Source: Brevundimonas terrae
GTDB taxonomy: Bacteria; Pseudomonadota; Alphaproteobacteria; Caulobacterales; Caulobacteraceae
DNA: 64,000 nucleotides
Assembly: GCF_011761985.1 (NCBI RefSeq)
Contig: NZ_JAASQT010000001.1
Span: 558,001-622,000, forward strand
Direction of reading: 5' to 3'
In this document: one piece after another, positions 63,965 to 64,000 of the stretch
Layout of the letters: every line of letters begins with the position of its first letter
How positions within the stretch are numbered: position 1 is the first letter of the stretch
Translations under genes and position numbers: made by a program
The notes under the pieces: model-generated
What the model was told of the DNA's origin: nothing
Databases searched by the model: none
The model's input: only the letters and a program-made list of their open reading frames with translations

Positions 63965-64000
63965 CTATTCGTCCTGTGCGGCGACGATGGCGGCTTTTAC
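63965..64000 (-). CDS. 3' end of an upstream gene (partial)
   Basis: On the minus strand the frame reads VKAAIVAAQDE and a TAG stop at 63967-63965. It lies 17 bases before the phosphotransferase ATG, whose ribosome-binding site (GAGGGG) is in the gap. This is the expected position of an upstream operon member, but only 11 codons are visible and its identity is unknown. Confidence 0.4.
   Translation of the reverse strand, partial: VKAAIVAAQDE

Noticed and set aside
1..64000. CRISPR array, prophage, insertion sequence or tRNA gene
   Set aside because: No regularly spaced direct repeats, transposase or phage structural motifs, and no tRNA-like cloverleaf or T-arm sequence were noticed.

Overview
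The window looks like a chromosomal segment of an alphaproteobacterium. The Caulobacterales are most likely, perhaps an Asticcacaulis-like member of the Caulobacteraceae. This rests on a RegB/RegA redox pair with an ActR/PrrA-type effector domain, an MmcB-type repair nuclease, DUF2794 and DUF1674 proteins, a YlxR-L7Ae fusion beside nusA and infB, and a histidyl-tRNA synthetase of the alphaproteobacterial type. The genus is inference. Gene density is high and most of the window is core genome. No prophage, transposase, CRISPR array, tRNA or rRNA was seen.

Layout. 1-3244: the 5' part of a secreted DUF11-repeat surface protein and its long AT-rich upstream region. 3245-7888: a YggT membrane protein, 3-hydroxybutyryl-CoA dehydrogenase, two membrane proteins and hisS. 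7889-8280: a gene-free stretch with a candidate structured small RNA ending in a strong terminator. 8281-18665: a secreted M13 peptidase, a TetR regulator, a Rieske oxygenase, an alpha/beta hydrolase, a class A penicillin-binding protein, a zinc peptidase-like protein, an intracellular PHB depolymerase and SCO1/SenC. 18743-20839: the redox sensor kinase and response regulator, divergent from SCO1. 20917-26220: an operon of RNA 2',3'-cyclic phosphodiesterase, acetyltransferase and MmcB, then a Bax-inhibitor-1 protein, fabI, a BenE transporter and a YegP-like protein.

26280-28928 is ffh-rpsP-rimM without trmD and rplS next to it. Then come corA, a lipoprotein M3 peptidase, murI, coaBC-dut, a stand-alone BLUF photoreceptor and a DMT transporter. 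37233-45788 is a heat-shock block: dnaK-dnaJ-dapB and hrcA-grpE on the minus strand, with alkB and a hydrolase between them and rph divergent. 46449-59468 is a long minus-strand translation and RNA block: htpX, trmB, rimP, nusA, ylxR, infB, an unknown secreted protein, rbfA, truB, rpsO and pnp. The window ends with DUF1674, pyrF, MarC, an SDR enzyme with an Rrf2 regulator, and a phosphotransferase.

The most unusual non-coding signal is a family of at least five three-part palindromes (20865, 23356, 29039, 29110 and 46323). Each has an outer stem, a short conserved left joint, a variable inner hairpin, a right joint ending in CTTG, then the closing outer stem. Only the joints and the fold are conserved, while stem sequences vary with compensation. 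All five lie between genes, and two are flanked directly by a second perfect hairpin. This looks like an uncharacterised dispersed palindromic repeat (REP/BIME-like).
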